Positions 63,428 through 64,000 of a DNA stretch of 64,000 bases are shown here, piece by piece; the first letter of the stretch is position 1, and each line of letters starts with the position of its first letter. The notes under the pieces are model-generated. The model was not told where the DNA came from. It saw nothing but the letters and a program-made list of their open reading frames with translations, and did no database searches. A program made the position numbers and the translations under genes. Origin of the DNA: Hydrogenophaga sp. (GTDB taxonomy: Bacteria; Pseudomonadota; Gammaproteobacteria; Burkholderiales; Burkholderiaceae_C); assembly GCA_016790705.1 (NCBI GenBank), contig JAEUOT010000032.1, forward strand, positions 1 to 64,000, given 5' to 3'.

Positions 63428-63957
63428 GCGTAGACCCCGTATTCCATCCGGGTGAGGTGGTCCTTGACCAGATCGGCGCCAGGCCGCGTGGAGACCAGTT
63501 CGATGGGGCGACGTCCATCGAATGCCAGCGCTGGATGGTGAAGCCAGTCCTCTGCGGCTTCGCGGCTGCCCAGCACCTCGATGGCCTTTTGCGTTACGGC
63601 AATGAGGTCCAGCACCGCGCCAGAGTGCTCGGTGCTCAGAACACCGGCCTTGCGCCGCTGTACGGTGCGGCTGCTCACCCCCACAGCACCCAGCACCTCG
63701 GTTTCTACCAAGCGAACAAAGGTGGCCACCATTTTGTCCAATACCTCGGTGGGTACTCCTGTCTGCACCAATCCGTGCTGATCGATGGCTGGCAGGTCGA
63801 TGGTCGTTGCCATCACCTCGTGCCACAAGTCTTCGCCCGAGCACGACTTGAGCCAGGTTGAAGGCACCCGCGTCATCACTGGCTGACGTTTGAGGGGCCC
63901 CGGCCGGTAGTTCCCGCTGGCCTTGGCTGCGCCGGAGCTGGTTGAAGCTTTTCCCAT
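63424..63957 (-). CDS. Xre/MbcA/ParS-family antitoxin
   Basis: The protein has 177 residues. The N-terminal part is basic and unstructured; TFVRLVETEVLGAVGVSSRTVQRRKAGVLSTEHSGAVLDLIAVTQKAIEVLGSREAAEDWLHHPALAFDGRRPIELV is the MbcA/ParS (DUF2384) helix-turn-helix and toxin-binding region. It is the antitoxin of the RES pair and probably represses its promoter at the window edge. The ATG is at 63957. Confidence 0.87.
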   Translation of the reverse strand: MGKASTSSGAAKASGNYRPGPLKRQPVMTRVPSTWLKSCSGEDLWHEVMATTIDLPAIDQHGLVQTGVPTEVLDKMVATFVRLVETEVLGAVGVSSRTVQRRKAGVLSTEHSGAVLDLIAVTQKAIEVLGSREAAEDWLHHPALAFDGRRPIELVSTRPGADLVKDHLTRMEYGVYA

Positions 63958-64000
63958 GAGAGAACTTTCCGTGGTTGACAGATGTCGCTATTTTAAGCGT

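Overview
The window is GC-rich and densely coded, and its genes look like those of a betaproteobacterium of the order Burkholderiales, probably Comamonadaceae. This placement rests on the style of the proteins and was not tested by a search. Almost all of it is one integrative and conjugative element (ICE) of the MobH relaxase / MPF-G (SXT, TOL, PFGI-1) class. The far left (1-670) is an ordinary chromosomal gene for an amino-acid binding lipoprotein. Between it and the relaxase lies a dif-like XerC/XerD site (861-888), which is my best candidate for one ICE end. The partition and replication module usual at the other end of such elements (parA/parB, ssb, topB, PFL_4669 type) is absent, so the ICE very probably continues past base 64000.

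Conjugation core (1105-26185). The relaxase and a small partner run leftward. A hairpin-rich 560-base gap (4172-4732, candidate oriT) follows. A rightward operon of about 22 genes then encodes PilL, a PFL_4693 protein, a lytic transglycosylase, PFL_4695, the coupling ATPase TraD, the pilin-like and small membrane proteins, the VirB8/B9/B10/B7-like core proteins, the VirB4-like ATPase TraC, PFL_4709/4710/4711 and TraG. Many genes overlap by 4 bases. Next come leftward small genes: an antitoxin-like pair, and a three-gene unit of ribbon-helix-helix antitoxin, ParE-type toxin and a protein whose C-terminus resembles AcrVA2. A SprT-like metalloprotease and a short tyrosine recombinase follow.

Cargo (30800-54930). 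(a) A MerR-controlled leftward operon (31017-37587) combines a cytochrome c'-like protein, a CDF metal transporter, a CzcI-like peptide, LspA, DsbB, DsbA, SCO, an M23 peptidase and an L,D-transpeptidase, and abuts a broken metal P-type ATPase. (b) A second c'-type cytochrome, a b561-type cytochrome and a two-component system. (c) A PepSY protein, a second two-component system and a DedA/PAP2/LssY fusion. (d) A scar holding broken ABC-transporter and MFS genes. (e) A CsoR/RcnR-type regulator with a divergent operator, a His-tailed DMT exporter, HupE and His-rich partners, probably for nickel/cobalt. (f) A class A beta-lactamase with a divergent LysR regulator. (g) An IS91-family element with its companion integrase.

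Right part (55372-64000). This is a second block of mostly unfamiliar ICE genes: a PH-domain membrane protein, a DsbC-like protein, a lysozyme-like/membrane-tail fusion, lipoproteins, a Xer-like recombinase, a DUF2513 protein and a RES/Xre toxin-antitoxin pair. One hairpin sequence occurs three times, always in the same orientation in the 5' leader of an ICE gene (4237-4273, 4536-4573, 55869-55906). It links the two ends of the element and is the most unexpected non-coding signal in the window.
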